A stretch of 64,000 nt of DNA, taken from positions 62,001 to 126,000 of the forward strand of contig NZ_JAFIRA010000003.1 of assembly GCF_022848905.1 (NCBI RefSeq), written 5' to 3'. The notes beneath the pieces were generated by a model. It worked only from the letters and a program-made list of their open reading frames with translations. It was not told where the DNA came from and ran no database searches. This stretch comes from Thermostichus vulcanus str. 'Rupite' (lineage in GTDB: Bacteria > Cyanobacteriota > Cyanobacteriia > Thermostichales > Thermostichaceae). The first letter of the stretch is position 1; every line of letters begins with the position of its first letter. Both the position numbers and the translations under genes were made by a program. Below, in pieces: positions 53,782 through 64,000 of the stretch.

Positions 53782-54843
53782 CTATAAAGTTGCCGCGAAG
53801 TCCTTGCCAATTGTATAGATTCTTGCATCCCCTGCTTCGCAACGGCCAATGTGGCGGGCTTGGGAATATCCGGCAAGTTGGAGTTCCTGGAGTAAGGCTG
53901 AGGTATAGCTCGGATCCACCGCCAACAGGAGACCGCCGCTGGTTTGGGGATCCGCCAACAGCAATTGCTGCCACTCGACAAGGGATTCTGCCTGTACACC
54001 CTCGTAACCCTGCCAGTTGCGACGAGCGGCTCCTGGAAAGATCCCTGCTTTGGCAAGGGAGATCGCTTCCGCTAAGCAAGGGATAGAGGACAGATCCAGC
54101 GTTGCCCCCACTCTCGAGCCGCGACAGACTTCGAGCAAATGGCCCAGTAGCCCAAACCCTGTTACATCCGTCATGGCGTGGATCTCGGGTCGCTGTGCCA
54201 ATTGGGATCCGATGCGATTCAGTTGGGTCATCACCTGCAACACCTGCCCATAGCCTGCATCGCTCAATTGGCCTTTTTTCAGGGCTGTGGTCATGACGCC
54301 AATCCCAAGCGGTTTGGTCAAGATCAGATCATCCCCCGGTTGTGCGGTGGCATTGCGACGAATGTGGTCAGGATGGGCCAAGCCTGCTGCCACCAACCCA
54401 AAGATCGGCTCAGGAGAATCGATGGAGTGTCCTCCCGCCAAGGGGATCCCGGCCTCCTGACAGACCTTGATTCCCCCCGCCATGATCCCTTGAATGGCCT
54501 CCATCGGCAGGGTGTTGATCGGCATACCCAAAACCGCCAAAGCCAAAATCGGTGTCCCCCCCATCGCATATACATCGGAAAGGGCGTTGGTGGCGGCAAT
54601 GCGGCCAAAATCCACCGGATCATCGACAATCGGCATGAAAAAATCGGTGGTCAAGATCAGGGCCTGGGTGTCGTTCAGCCGATAAACAGCAGCATCATCG
54701 CTGGTTTCGGATCCCACCAGTAGCGCCGGGTTGGGAGCCAACAAAGGCATATCTTTAAGAATCTGTTGCAACTGAGCGGGAGCAATTTTGCAACCACAGC
54801 CGCCGCCGTGGGAGTACTGGGTGAGGCGAATGGGGGCATCCAT
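53782..54843 (-). CDS. selD: Selenide, water dikinase
   Basis: SelD makes selenophosphate from selenide and ATP for selenocysteine or 2-selenouridine tRNA. The 353-residue protein has the catalytic YSHGGGCGCKIAP with Cys16 and Lys19, the ATP-site aspartates in SDDAAVYRLND and TTDFFMPIVDD, and ALSDVYAMGGTPILALAV. A Cys, not selenocysteine, occupies the active site. It is the short single-domain form, not the fusion to a flavoprotein seen in many cyanobacteria. ATG 54843 is chosen; the open frame to 54909 is not SelD-like. It is divergent from dnaE. Confidence 0.93.
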   Translation of the reverse strand: MDAPIRLTQYSHGGGCGCKIAPAQLQQILKDMPLLAPNPALLVGSETSDDAAVYRLNDTQALILTTDFFMPIVDDPVDFGRIAATNALSDVYAMGGTPILALAVLGMPINTLPMEAIQGIMAGGIKVCQEAGIPLAGGHSIDSPEPIFGLVAAGLAHPDHIRRNATAQPGDDLILTKPLGIGVMTTALKKGQLSDAGYGQVLQVMTQLNRIGSQLAQRPEIHAMTDVTGFGLLGHLLEVCRGSRVGATLDLSSIPCLAEAISLAKAGIFPGAARRNWQGYEGVQAESLVEWQQLLLADPQTSGGLLLAVDPSYTSALLQELQLAGYSQARHIGRCEAGDARIYTIGKDFAATL

Positions 54844-54953
54844 GGGGATTCTGGGAATAAGGATCGGCTCTACTCTAGTGAGCTTGGCATGCTGACGGGG
54901 GGTTCGCAAATTGGGTTAACGTTGAGGGGGATCCCACTATCCATAGCGTTGAC

Positions 54954-57900
54954 ATGACCTTTGTTCCCTTGCACTTGCACAGTGAATACAGTCTGTTGGA
55001 CGGGGCTAGCCAGTTACCCCGCTTGATTGAGGAAGTGGCGGCCATGGGCCTACCTGGTATTGCCCTCACCGACCATGGGGTGATGTACGGAGCTATAGAA
55101 CTGGTGAAACTGTGCAAAGCCAAAGGGATCACCCCGATCATCGGCAACGAGATGTACGTGATCAACGGCGACATCACGGATAAGACGCGAAAATACCCGC
55201 GCTATCACCAAATTGTCTTGGCCAAAAATACTCAAGGCTATAAAAACCTGGTCAAATTGACCACCATTTCTCATCTGCAAGGCACCCAAGGCAAGGGGAT
55301 TTTTTCTCGTCCCTGCATCAACAAAGAATATTTGGTGCAGTACAAAGAAGGGCTCATCGTCACCAGCGGTTGTCTAGCGGGAGAAGTTCCCCAGGCGATT
55401 TTGCAGCGGCGAACCGAAATTGCTCGTGAAATTGCCGCTTGGTATCAGGAGCAGTTCGGGGAGGATTACTACATTGAGCTTCAGGATCACGGATCCCAAG
55501 AGGATCGCTTTGTGAATGTGCAATTGGTGCGCATTGCCCGTCAACTAGGGATCCCGCTCATTCTTACCAATGATAGCCACTTCATCTCCTGTCTGGATGT
55601 GGAAGCCCACGATGCTCTTCTCTGCATTCAAACCGGCAAATCTATTACGGAAAGCAACCGACTTCGTTACAGCGGCACCGAATATTTAAAGAGTCCAGAA
55701 GAAATGCGCCTGTTGTGTCGGGATCATCTCGAACAAGCTGTTATTGATGAAGCGATCTCCAATACTCTGAAGGTGATGGAGAAAATTCAAAGCTATGACC
55801 TATTCGGAGAAATGCGCATTCCCGACTATCCTGTCCCAGAGGGTCATTCTGCCGATAGCTACCTGACTGAACTGGCCTGGCAAGGATTACAACAGCGCAC
55901 GGGATCTGAACAACCGGATCAAATTCCCAAAGAGTATCAAGAGCGGCTACGCTTTGAGCTAAACATCATTCAGCAAAAAGGATTTTCTACCTATTTTTTG
56001 GTGGTTTGGGACTACATTCGCTATGCCCGTGAGCAAGGGATCCCAGTGGGGCCGGGGCGAGGTTCAGCAGCAGGATCCCTGGTAGCTTACGCCCTAAAAA
56101 TTACTAACATTGATCCTGTCAAATATGGGTTGCTTTTTGAGCGCTTTTTGAACCCAGAACGGAAATCAATGCCGGATATTGATACTGATTTTTGCATTGA
56201 ACGACGTGGAGAGTTGATCGACTATGTTACCCGAAAATACGGTCAGGAACGGGTAGCCCAGATCATCACCTTCAACCGCATGACTTCTAAAGCAATTCTT
56301 AAGGATGTGGGGCGAGTTCTGGATATTCCCTACGCAGAAGCAGACAAAATGGCGAAGTTGATCCCAGTTTCTCGGGGTAAACCCGCCAAGCTAAAAGAAA
56401 TGATTAGCGAGAATACTCCTGCCCCCGAGTTCAAGGAAAAATATGAGAAGGATCCTAAAACCCAGCGCTGGATTGAGTTGGCTTGCCTACTAGAGGGTAC
56501 CAACAAAACCTTTGGAGTTCATGCTGCTGGGGTTGTCATTGCCAAGGATCCCTTGGATGAGATTGTGCCGTTGCAGTACAACAATGAAGGCCAAATTATT
56601 ACCCAATATTCGATGGAAGATATTGAGTCCTTAGGTTTGTTAAAAATGGACTTTTTGGGGTTGCGAAACCTGACGATGATTCAGCGCTCAGTGGAGCTGA
56701 TCAAAGAACACAATGGTGTTGATATAGATCTGGATAACTTGCCTCTAGACGACGAGAAAACCTACCAAATTTTGGAAAAAGGTGAGCTGGAGGGGATCTT
56801 CCAACTGGAGTCTTCGGGCATGAAACAGGTGGTTCGAGATCTCAAGCCTTCTAATTTAGAAGATATTTCTTCGGTGTTGGCTTTGTATCGACCAGGTCCT
56901 TTGGATACGGGCATGATCCCGGACTTTATCGATCGCAAACATGGGCGCAAACCGGTCACCTATGCTCATGATCTTCTCAAACCCATTCTTCAAGATACCT
57001 ACGGAGCCATTCTCTATCAGGAGCAGATCATGCGGATTGCCCAGGATATGGCTGGCTATACCTTGGGCCAAGCGGATTTGTTACGGCGGGCAATGGGGAA
57101 AAAGAAAGTTTCTGAGATGGAAAAACACCGTGAGCAATTTGTGCAAGGGGCTGCCGAGCGCGGTGTTAGCAAATCAGTGGCTACAGAACTGTTTGATCAA
57201 ATGGTTGCCTTCGCAGAGTATTGCTTTAATAAGTCTCATTCTACAGCCTATGGTTTCATAACCTTCCAAACGGCTTATCTCAAGGCTAACTACCCCACAG
57301 AATATATGGCAGCTTTGCTCTCTTCGGTGGGAGGGGATCAGGATAAAGTTCAACGATATATTACTTATTGTCTATCGATTGGGATCCAAATTCAGCCGCC
57401 GGACATCAACCGCTCCGGGCTGGACTTCACCCCCCAAGGCAGCAGTATTTTGTTTGGTTTGGGCGCCGTGAAAAATGTTGGGGAAGGTGCTATTCAAAAT
57501 ATCCTCGCTACACGTCAGGTGGAAGGGCCTTTTGCTTCTCTGGCCAATTTCTGTGAGCGAGTTGATCTCCGCACTGTTAACCGACGTGCTATAGAGGCTC
57601 TGATTCATTCAGGCGCTTTTGATCAAATTTCCTCCAATCGGAAACAGTTGATCGCGGATTTGGATCCGATCCTGAGTTGGGCAGCAGACAGAGCCAAGTC
57701 TAAAGCCATTGGTCAAGCCAGTCTGCTTGATCTATTGGGGGGGGGTGGTAGTAATGGTAATGGATTCGTTGAGGCTCCCCGTGGACCAGCTACGGAAGAT
57801 TTTCCCCCACAAGAAAAGCTCAAACTAGAGCGGGAACTGCTGGGCTTTTATGTTTCGGATCACCCTTTGCGTCGGATTCAAGAGCAAGCACGGTTATTGG

Positions 57901-58451
57901 CGCCAGTTAACCTATCTGACATTGGAAATTATGCCGCTGATGCTACTGTTAATATTATTGCTTTAATCACCTCTATTAAAAATATAACAACCAAGAAAGG
58001 GGATCGCATGGCCATTTTGCAATTGGAAGATCTGACCGGCAGCTGTGAAGGGGTGATCTTTCCCAAAACTTATGAACGCTTACAAAATCTCCTAGCGATA
58101 GATCAACGACTGTTGTTTTGGGCGAAGGTGGATCAACGGGATGAACAGGTGCAGCTGATTGTGGAGGAGGTTCAACCAGTTGAGTCAGTGGATTGGGTGA
58201 CGGTAGAAATTCCTTTTCACTCTGCCGGAACCTTGGAAGATCGCTACCGTTTACAAACTTTGATTAGTCAACAACGCTCAGAAGTTAAGGAAGAAAACCG
58301 TACACCTGTTGTAGCTGCTATCTCCGCTAATCCACACAAAGTTTGGGTACGGATGGGATCCCAATTTTGTGTCAAGAATGCTCAAGCTACCGTTGAAGCC
58401 TTACGGCAGGCCGGATACACTGCCCGTAGAGAATCGTTGCTATCGAGTTGA
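54954..58451 (+). CDS. dnaE: DNA polymerase III alpha subunit, intact single gene
   Basis: DnaE is the replicative polymerase catalytic chain. The 1165-residue protein has the PHP domain ([24 protein letters not shown]), the polymerase palm aspartates in PDIDTDF (residues 407-413), the fingers and a C-terminal OB-fold region ([20 protein letters not shown]). In many cyanobacteria dnaE is split by a trans-splicing intein between Tyr and Cys of the segment [11 protein letters not shown]; here Tyr756-Cys757 is continuous and no intein is present. A small Gly-rich insert lies near residue 930. The start region is short, with selD in the opposite direction. Confidence 0.97.
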   Translation: MTFVPLHLHSEYSLLDGASQLPRLIEEVAAMGLPGIALTDHGVMYGAIELVKLCKAKGITPIIGNEMYVINGDITDKTRKYPRYHQIVLAKNTQGYKNLVKLTTISHLQGTQGKGIFSRPCINKEYLVQYKEGLIVTSGCLAGEVPQAILQRRTEIAREIAAWYQEQFGEDYYIELQDHGSQEDRFVNVQLVRIARQLGIPLILTNDSHFISCLDVEAHDALLCIQTGKSITESNRLRYSGTEYLKSPEEMRLLCRDHLEQAVIDEAISNTLKVMEKIQSYDLFGEMRIPDYPVPEGHSADSYLTELAWQGLQQRTGSEQPDQIPKEYQERLRFELNIIQQKGFSTYFLVVWDYIRYAREQGIPVGPGRGSAAGSLVAYALKITNIDPVKYGLLFERFLNPERKSMPDIDTDFCIERRGELIDYVTRKYGQERVAQIITFNRMTSKAILKDVGRVLDIPYAEADKMAKLIPVSRGKPAKLKEMISENTPAPEFKEKYEKDPKTQRWIELACLLEGTNKTFGVHAAGVVIAKDPLDEIVPLQYNNEGQIITQYSMEDIESLGLLKMDFLGLRNLTMIQRSVELIKEHNGVDIDLDNLPLDDEKTYQILEKGELEGIFQLESSGMKQVVRDLKPSNLEDISSVLALYRPGPLDTGMIPDFIDRKHGRKPVTYAHDLLKPILQDTYGAILYQEQIMRIAQDMAGYTLGQADLLRRAMGKKKVSEMEKHREQFVQGAAERGVSKSVATELFDQMVAFAEYCFNKSHSTAYGFITFQTAYLKANYPTEYMAALLSSVGGDQDKVQRYITYCLSIGIQIQPPDINRSGLDFTPQGSSILFGLGAVKNVGEGAIQNILATRQVEGPFASLANFCERVDLRTVNRRAIEALIHSGAFDQISSNRKQLIADLDPILSWAADRAKSKAIGQASLLDLLGGGGSNGNGFVEAPRGPATEDFPPQEKLKLERELLGFYVSDHPLRRIQEQARLLAPVNLSDIGNYAADATVNIIALITSIKNITTKKGDRMAILQLEDLTGSCEGVIFPKTYERLQNLLAIDQRLLFWAKVDQRDEQVQLIVEEVQPVESVDWVTVEIPFHSAGTLEDRYRLQTLISQQRSEVKEENRTPVVAAISANPHKVWVRMGSQFCVKNAQATVEALRQAGYTARRESLLSS

Positions 58452-58468
58452 TTGGGAAAGTAGAAAAC

Positions 58469-58864
58469 ATGAATCGAATATCTGGCTGGATAATCGGATC
58501 CCTGTTCGCCATCAGTGCTTGTTCTTCCTCTACTGGAACCGTTAGCCCCAGACCGGATATTCAGGGTTTAGCCACGGTCAACTCCGTTGAAATTTTTATC
58601 CTGACATCCGAACCTCCTCAAGTTACGGTAGAAGTGCAAGGTTTTGTTGGGGATCCCTGTACTCAACTGCAAGAGCCCATCATCACTGCTGCACCAGCGA
58701 CTCGGGAGTTTACCGTTACCTTGGAAACCCTTCGCCCTGCTGATGTGGTGTGTATCCAAGTTTTAGCCCCTTTTGAAGTTGCCTTCCAGTTGCCGATAGA
58801 AGGATTACCTCGTGGGGAGTATACCGTGTCGGTAAATGGGGTTTCGGAAACTTTTCTCTACTAA
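58469..58864 (+). CDS. Small putative lipoprotein
   Basis: The 131-residue product has a lipoprotein signal (MNRISGWIIGSLFAISACSS) with lipobox ISAC. The mature domain is of beta-sheet character (VEIFILTSEPPQVTVEVQGF) with two cysteines that could pair (DPCTQ and VVCIQV). It begins 18 bases after dnaE ends. TTG 58448 would extend it, but ATG 58469 begins the signal peptide cleanly. Function unknown. Confidence 0.7.
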   Translation: MNRISGWIIGSLFAISACSSSTGTVSPRPDIQGLATVNSVEIFILTSEPPQVTVEVQGFVGDPCTQLQEPIITAAPATREFTVTLETLRPADVVCIQVLAPFEVAFQLPIEGLPRGEYTVSVNGVSETFLY

Positions 58865-58890
58865 GCTGAGCCTTGAGAGCTGAGTAGATT

Positions 58891-59535
58891 TTAGTAAATC
58901 AAGGTGCGAATGCACTGGCGAATTTTGAGATTCGATTGATCCAAATTTTTGAATCCTCCAATCGGGGATCCCTCTCCATCTAGGAGGAGCAAAGCCGCCT
59001 GTTGTCGCAAATCGATTCCTGGAATAGCTTCTGAGACAACTTCCTGGATTCCTTGAACGGTTTCTCCCTCAAAATCAACTGCAACATATACATATTGAGA
59101 AACCAACCGGGGATCCGTCGGTACGCTCTCGCGGATGAACTGCAACACAAAGTCCTGTAAGAGAACCAATCCTCGGCCATCCACCAAAACAATTTGTCGT
59201 AGACGCGGGTTTTGCCCAAACTCCAACGCCAAACTTTTGGAAAGAGATTCCGATTCGGATCGAGTACGGCCATTGGTTAGAATCAAGGCTTGTATACCAT
59301 CGTACTGACCCAAATCTACTGTGCCTCCGAATACATTTTCTATCGTAAAGGTTAGGGATCCCTGACTACCCTTATTTGGGCAACTACTGGCGCTAACAGG
59401 TTGTGCTGCGACCCACTGAAGTAAGGTCAAACTTGCTAGCAAATGAATAGGGCATCTAATCCAATGATTTGGGGCTCGGAGGAAATTTTGATACCAGCAG
59501 AGGATGGGTTGACACCTTTTCAAAAGTAAGTTCAT
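58891..59535 (-). CDS. Exported hypothetical protein
   Basis: The 214-residue product has an N-terminal hydrophobic segment (IHLLASLTLLQWVAAQPVSA) likely to be a signal peptide, preceded by a longer than usual n-region. The mature part has an alternating sheet/helix pattern (IQALILTNGRTRSESESLSK; LRQIVLVDGRGLVLLQDFVL). No family is recognised. ATG 59535 is used; the frame is open to 59601. Confidence 0.6.
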   Translation of the reverse strand: MNLLLKRCQPILCWYQNFLRAPNHWIRCPIHLLASLTLLQWVAAQPVSASSCPNKGSQGSLTFTIENVFGGTVDLGQYDGIQALILTNGRTRSESESLSKSLALEFGQNPRLRQIVLVDGRGLVLLQDFVLQFIRESVPTDPRLVSQYVYVAVDFEGETVQGIQEVVSEAIPGIDLRQQAALLLLDGEGSPIGGFKNLDQSNLKIRQCIRTLIY

Positions 59536-59683
59536 GGCAATCGAACAGGGATCCCTGACTACAACCGGCCAAATCTTAACGCATCTTCCCTGAGGATCCA
59601 CTGGATGGGAGCCTCTTTTTGTGGTTGGTGGCCCTGGAGGCTTATGCCCATAATAGAAGGCAGTTTCCGGTATGCTCTACGTC

Positions 59684-62041
59684 ATGACTCAAGTCTCTCT
59701 GTTGGATGCCCTCAATCCCTCTCAACGCCAGGCGGTGCAACATTTTTGTGGCCCATTGCTGGTAGTGGCTGGGGCAGGTTCCGGCAAGACACGCGCGCTC
59801 ACTCACCGTATTGCCCATCTGGTTCGCCAACATCAAGTGGATCCGGCAGAAATTTTGGCGGTGACCTTCACCAACAAAGCAGCCCGTGAGATGAAAGAGC
59901 GCATTGAGCAGCTTTTTGCGGAGCAGGAAGCCCATGAACAATTCGGGATCCCTTTGGCGCAGTTGGAGCCAGCTCAGGCAACCCGGCTCAAATCCAGGGT
60001 TTACCAACGGATCATCAAACCCCTCTGGGTTGGCACCTTTCATAGCTTATTTTCTCAGATCCTACGGCTGGATATTGAAAAGTATCAGGATCCCAAGGGA
60101 CGCAAATGGACACGTAATTTCTCGATTTTTGATGAATCAGACGTACAGTCACTGATAAAAGAGATCGTGACGAAGCAGCTTAATTTAGATGACCGAAAAT
60201 TTGATCCAAAGTCAGTTCGCTACGCCATCAGCAATGCTAAGAATCAAGGCTGGACTCCTGCCGATCTAGAACATCATCAACCCAATTTCCGCGGTCGTAC
60301 CATTGCTCAGGTCTACGAGGTTTATCAGGATCAGCTGGCTGCCAATAATGGTCTCGATTTTGATGATCTGATCTGGATCCCTGTGCAACTGTTTCGCCAA
60401 AACGAACAGGTATTGGCCTACTGGCATCAACGTTTTCGCCACATTCTAGTGGATGAATACCAAGACACCAACCGTACTCAGTATGAACTGATTCGACTCC
60501 TGACCACCAACGGCGAGATGCAAAAATCAAAGTTGAACTGGCAAAACCGCTCCATCTTCGTGGTGGGAGACGCAGATCAAAGTATCTACAAGTTTCGCGG
60601 GGCTGACTTCACGATCTTGATGGAGTTTCAAGAAGCTTTTGGCGATGGTTTACCGGATGACGATACCCGCACAATGGTGAAGCTTGAGGAGAATTATCGA
60701 TCCACAGCCACAATTTTGCAAGCAGCTAATGCCTTAATTGATAACAACACCGAACGGATTGAGAAAGTCCTTAAACCCACACGTTCTCAAGGGGATCCGA
60801 TCTTTTGCTATCAAGCGGACGACGAGATGGCGGAAGCAGAATTTGTAGTCAATGCCATCAAACGTCTGGAAAATAAGGATCCCGATGTCTCCTGGGGAGA
60901 TTTTGCTATCCTCTACCGTACCAATGCTCAATCCCGTCCTTTTGAGGAAGTGTTGATGCGCTGGGGGATCCCTTACATTGTTGTGGGTGGTCAGCGGTTT
61001 TACGATCGCAAAGAAATCAAGGATGTGGTGGCTTATTTGCGGGCGGTGGTCAATCCAGCCGATTCTCTCAGCCTATTGCGAATCATCAATGTGCCCCGAC
61101 GGGGAATTGGCAAATCGACGATTGATAAATTAACCCAAGCCGCTGCCACCTTAAATGTGCCCTTGTGGGAAATCCTTAGTGATGAGACTTCAATTCACAC
61201 ATTGGCAGGGCGTTCAGCCAAACCTGTCATCCAGTTCGTTCAACTGTTGGAACACTGGCATCAACAGCTTGCTCAGGCGAAGGCTACGGAGATTTTGGAA
61301 GGGCTGTTACGAGATTCTGGATACCTGGAAGATTTGAAAGCTCAAGCCACAGAAGAGGCAGAAGAACGAGCCCGAAATGTGATGGAACTCTACAATGCAG
61401 CTCGCCAGTTTGAAGAGGAACAAGGGGATCCCAGTCTGGAGGCATTCTTGAGCAATGTGTCTCTAGCTTCTGATTTGGATAACTTACAAGAAGGTTCGGA
61501 AAAAGTCTCTCTAATGACCTTACATTCTTCCAAGGGGTTGGAGTTCCCAGTGGTTTTTCTGGTGGGCATGGAGCAAGGGCTTTTCCCCAATTTTCGGGCT
61601 TTGGAGGATCCCGCTGCTTTGGAGGAAGAACGCCGACTTTGCTATGTGGGCATCACCCGCGCAAGAGAGCAACTGTTCTTCAGTTACGCCAGTGAACGAC
61701 GCTTGTACGGTAATCGAGAAGCCGCTATCCCTTCATTGTTTTTAAGTGAGCTGCCCAAGGAATTGATCGAATTGGACAAACCGGGTGCCATTCCCCGTCC
61801 ACTCTCCCGCGGCACTACCCTCCCCATCTCCGCTACACCCAAAGCACGGCCAGCAGCGCGGCATTCTCGCTCGGAACAGTGGTCGATCGGGGATCGCCTG
61901 GAGCATCCGCAGTTTGGGCGGGGACACATTACCCATGTCTTTGGCAGCGGCGAACGGGTCACGATTGCGGTGAAGTTCCCAGGGATCGGTCAGCAGAAAA
62001 TTTTGGATCCCCGGATTGCCCCGATTCAAAAGCTTAACTAG
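59684..62041 (+). CDS. pcrA: UvrD/PcrA-type ATP-dependent DNA helicase
   Basis: This 785-residue superfamily 1A helicase unwinds DNA during repair and replication. It shows the Q motif LNPSQRQAVQ, Walker A GAGSGKTRALTHRIAHL, Ia VTFTNKAAREMKERI, Walker B ILVDEYQDTNRTQYELI, motif III VGDADQSIYKFRGAD, motif IV region ILYRTNAQSRPFEEVLMRWG, V LMTLHSSKGLEFPVVF and VI CYVGITRAREQLF. The C-terminal Tudor-like segment (GDRLEHPQFGRGHITHVFGS) is present. ATG 59684 gives MTQVSLLDALNP; ATG 59672 would add four residues. Confidence 0.95.
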   Translation: MTQVSLLDALNPSQRQAVQHFCGPLLVVAGAGSGKTRALTHRIAHLVRQHQVDPAEILAVTFTNKAAREMKERIEQLFAEQEAHEQFGIPLAQLEPAQATRLKSRVYQRIIKPLWVGTFHSLFSQILRLDIEKYQDPKGRKWTRNFSIFDESDVQSLIKEIVTKQLNLDDRKFDPKSVRYAISNAKNQGWTPADLEHHQPNFRGRTIAQVYEVYQDQLAANNGLDFDDLIWIPVQLFRQNEQVLAYWHQRFRHILVDEYQDTNRTQYELIRLLTTNGEMQKSKLNWQNRSIFVVGDADQSIYKFRGADFTILMEFQEAFGDGLPDDDTRTMVKLEENYRSTATILQAANALIDNNTERIEKVLKPTRSQGDPIFCYQADDEMAEAEFVVNAIKRLENKDPDVSWGDFAILYRTNAQSRPFEEVLMRWGIPYIVVGGQRFYDRKEIKDVVAYLRAVVNPADSLSLLRIINVPRRGIGKSTIDKLTQAAATLNVPLWEILSDETSIHTLAGRSAKPVIQFVQLLEHWHQQLAQAKATEILEGLLRDSGYLEDLKAQATEEAEERARNVMELYNAARQFEEEQGDPSLEAFLSNVSLASDLDNLQEGSEKVSLMTLHSSKGLEFPVVFLVGMEQGLFPNFRALEDPAALEEERRLCYVGITRAREQLFFSYASERRLYGNREAAIPSLFLSELPKELIELDKPGAIPRPLSRGTTLPISATPKARPAARHSRSEQWSIGDRLEHPQFGRGHITHVFGSGERVTIAVKFPGIGQQKILDPRIAPIQKLN

Positions 62042-62160
62042 GTGGTTTTAACTAAAAAATCTACAACAAAACCAGAGATTCAGAGAAATAGCGTAGGAAT
62101 CTACACTTCAAGGCGAAGGAAGTTCCGCCTATAATCCGATCAGCGTCTGTGGTGGTCTCT

Positions 62161-64000
62161 ATGTCTGTAAAGCTCCTGCCTCAGTGTGAGAACTTGAAAG
62201 AGCAGGTTGAAACCATCCTGCAACTCTGGCACCAGGATCCCATCCTTCAAGGCAAGCAAGATACTACCCGGATTCAATCCTCCCTTAGTAAAGCCATTTC
62301 TCCAACGTTCGAGATCGTCTTCGCAGGTGCTTTCAGTGCGGGTAAATCCATGCTGATTAATGCCTTGTTGGAAAGGGAGCTTCTGTATAGTGCGGAAGGC
62401 CACGCGACCGGAACTGAGTGTTACATTGCCTATGCAGAGCCCTCTGAGGAGAGGGTTGTTCTCACTTTTCTGAGTGAACATCAGGTGCGCGAACAAATCA
62501 CGGCCTTTTGTACACGGTTAAATTTGTTGTCTCCTCCGGCCCAATTGGAAAACGCAGCTCTCAAGTCGCTGAAAGAGCAAACTGAGACCATCATTCAACA
62601 GGAGGGTGGCAAGAGTAAGTCAGAACGAGCTAAGCAGGCGGATGCGCTTGGCCTGCTCATTGAGGGTTTTCAACAGAACCGTGCAAGCATCCATCCTACT
62701 GAGAACAAAATTTTCTCGATGGAGCAATTTAACTTTAGCAACCTAAAGGAAGCTGCAAGCTTTGCTCGGCGCGGGGCAAACAGCGCAGTCCTTCGGAAAG
62801 TAGAGTACTACTGTCATCATCCATTGCTCAAGGATGGCAACGTTATAGTCGATACTCCAGGAATAGACGCTCCGGTCAAAGCCGATGCTGAGAGAACCTA
62901 TCAAAAGATTGCAGATCCAGATACTTCAGCGGTAATTTGTGTTCTAAAGTCTGCAGCAACCGGGGAGTTGACACAGGAGGAAACTGATCTAATTGAACAT
63001 ATACAAGCTAATGCTAGTATTCGAGATCGAGTGTTTTATGTATTTAATCGAATTGATGAAACCTGGTACAATGCCCAACTTAGGCAAAGACTGGATAGTA
63101 TTATTAATCAACAGTTCCGACAACTTCGCATATTTAAGACCAGCGGTCTGCTTGGATTCTATGGATCCCAGCTAAAGACAACTACTCCCGAGGATCGTTT
63201 TGGATTAGACACTATCTTTGCAGAAAGCATCAAGGGATTGGGTGGGGAAGAGGAAACGCCACAATTCGTCAGTGAGTTCAACAAGTACTGTGGCTCAGGA
63301 AAATTAGTAGGATCCATATTTCGACCTTCGATACATGGATACGAAACACCTTTGGACAACTATGTCCGAATTTTAAGGGAATGGGGCAAGCCTTTGATTG
63401 AACACATGATTAAAGATAGTGGTATTGAGGAATTCCGTTTGGGGATCACTCGTTACCTTACCGAAGAGAAGCGCCCGCAGTTATTTTCAGCACTGGCGAA
63501 TGACTTGCAACCCTTATGTATTGAGCTAAGAAAGTCTTACTTAGATTTATACCGAGATTTGGATAGCAAGCCTCGAGAAGTGGAAGGCATGATTGCACAC
63601 GAACTGATGCTAATCAACCAGGAGCTGACAAATATTGGGCGAGAATTTAATGAACATATTCAGATTATGGTCAATGAGGTTATTGATGGCACAGATAAGG
63701 AATTTGAGGCTGACTTCCGCAAGTTGCAATCTAAGATGGTGCGTAGGCTAGATGAACTTCTAGACACCTTCTCAGTAGATGATGTTTACAGTCGGGCTAT
63801 TCGTAGTCATCCTCGTAATTCTACAGCTCCATTATTGGCGGTGTTAGTCGAGGCTTTTTACTACTTATCCAACGAACTAGAAGATATTCTAGTGGAATCT
63901 GCTAATACTGTTGTTGAGAGTTTTTTCCGTCGCCTCAACGATCGAGTTCGCAACTCCAACTACTATAAGCAATTATTCCGTCTATTGGGATCCGACAATG
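62161..64000 (+). CDS. Dynamin-like GTPase (runs off window)
   Basis: The gene starts with ATG 62161 and is still open at base 64000, giving at least 613 residues. Visible are the P-loop GAFSAGKSMLINALL, the G3 VIVDTPGIDAPVKAD and the G4-like VFYVFNRIDETWY. Between G1 and G3 lies an insert of about 110 residues. After the GTPase head comes a long helical region expected of the bacterial dynamin stalk. Bacterial dynamins remodel or protect membranes. It is 119 bases after pcrA on the same strand but appears separate. Confidence 0.85.
   Translation, partial: MSVKLLPQCENLKEQVETILQLWHQDPILQGKQDTTRIQSSLSKAISPTFEIVFAGAFSAGKSMLINALLERELLYSAEGHATGTECYIAYAEPSEERVVLTFLSEHQVREQITAFCTRLNLLSPPAQLENAALKSLKEQTETIIQQEGGKSKSERAKQADALGLLIEGFQQNRASIHPTENKIFSMEQFNFSNLKEAASFARRGANSAVLRKVEYYCHHPLLKDGNVIVDTPGIDAPVKADAERTYQKIADPDTSAVICVLKSAATGELTQEETDLIEHIQANASIRDRVFYVFNRIDETWYNAQLRQRLDSIINQQFRQLRIFKTSGLLGFYGSQLKTTTPEDRFGLDTIFAESIKGLGGEEETPQFVSEFNKYCGSGKLVGSIFRPSIHGYETPLDNYVRILREWGKPLIEHMIKDSGIEEFRLGITRYLTEEKRPQLFSALANDLQPLCIELRKSYLDLYRDLDSKPREVEGMIAHELMLINQELTNIGREFNEHIQIMVNEVIDGTDKEFEADFRKLQSKMVRRLDELLDTFSVDDVYSRAIRSHPRNSTAPLLAVLVEAFYYLSNELEDILVESANTVVESFFRRLNDRVRNSNYYKQLFRLLGSDN

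Noticed and set aside
57219-57224. Split-intein boundary in dnaE
   Set aside because: The Tyr-Cys junction is continuous in one open frame, and no intein sequence is present.

Overview
The window comes from a cyanobacterium. It carries psaC (photosystem I), the carboxysome shell gene ccmP, a Tab2-type photosystem translation factor, a PedR-like redox regulator, hemE, a CcsA-type cytochrome c assembly gene and a cyanobacteriochrome kinase. The palindrome GGGATCCC and its shorter forms are scattered through almost every gene, filling the role that HIP1 (GCGATCGC) has in other cyanobacteria. An unsplit dnaE and an unusual PsaC loop fit an early-branching lineage. My best guess is a thermophilic Synechococcus/Thermostichus relative (JA-3-3Ab type), from memory and unverified.

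Layout. 1-8 kb: edge of a Ser/Thr kinase gene, a CPA2 antiporter with universal-stress domains, glyS, a fructosamine-kinase-like gene, a small membrane protein, gatA. 8-11.2 kb: a possible structured RNA or small mobile element, then a CBS-PAS-cyanobacteriochrome-GAF histidine kinase. 11-18 kb: HNH protein, hydrolase, ruvA-nadD, psaC, then ccmP with small membrane-protein genes and a ProA-like gene lacking its catalytic cysteine. 18-26 kb: Uma2 protein, hemE, PedR-like regulator, sensor kinase, a decayed MerR gene, trigger factor, LapA protein, ccsA. 26-37.4 kb: Pro/Thr-rich lipoprotein, group 2 sigma factor, DUF389 protein, gcvT, gloA, TonB-like protein, a VOC-Tab2 gene pair, a phosphoribulokinase-like gene. 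37.4-43.3 kb: dapB and the str operon (rpsL-rpsG-fusA-tuf-rpsJ). 43-50.5 kb: comF, HD-GYP regulator, two SPFH (band 7) genes, a DnaQ-like exonuclease, then a leuA-like gene without its active site behind a leucine-rich mini-ORF. 50.5-64 kb: methyltransferase, orphan OppC permease, selD, intact dnaE, two small exported proteins, a UvrD/PcrA helicase, and the start of a dynamin-like GTPase that runs off the window.

Most genes are short transcription units on alternating strands with housekeeping roles. The real operons are ruvA-nadD, ccmP with its downstream DUF3493 gene, VOC-Tab2, the SPFH pair and the str operon. No rRNA, tRNA, CRISPR array, prophage or intact transposase gene was found. The points most worth a second look are the dual-cysteine cyanobacteriochrome kinase, the leuA-like gene with its putative leader peptide, the cysteine-less ProA homologue, the switch-like inverted repeat after gatA, and the GGGATCCC palindromes.
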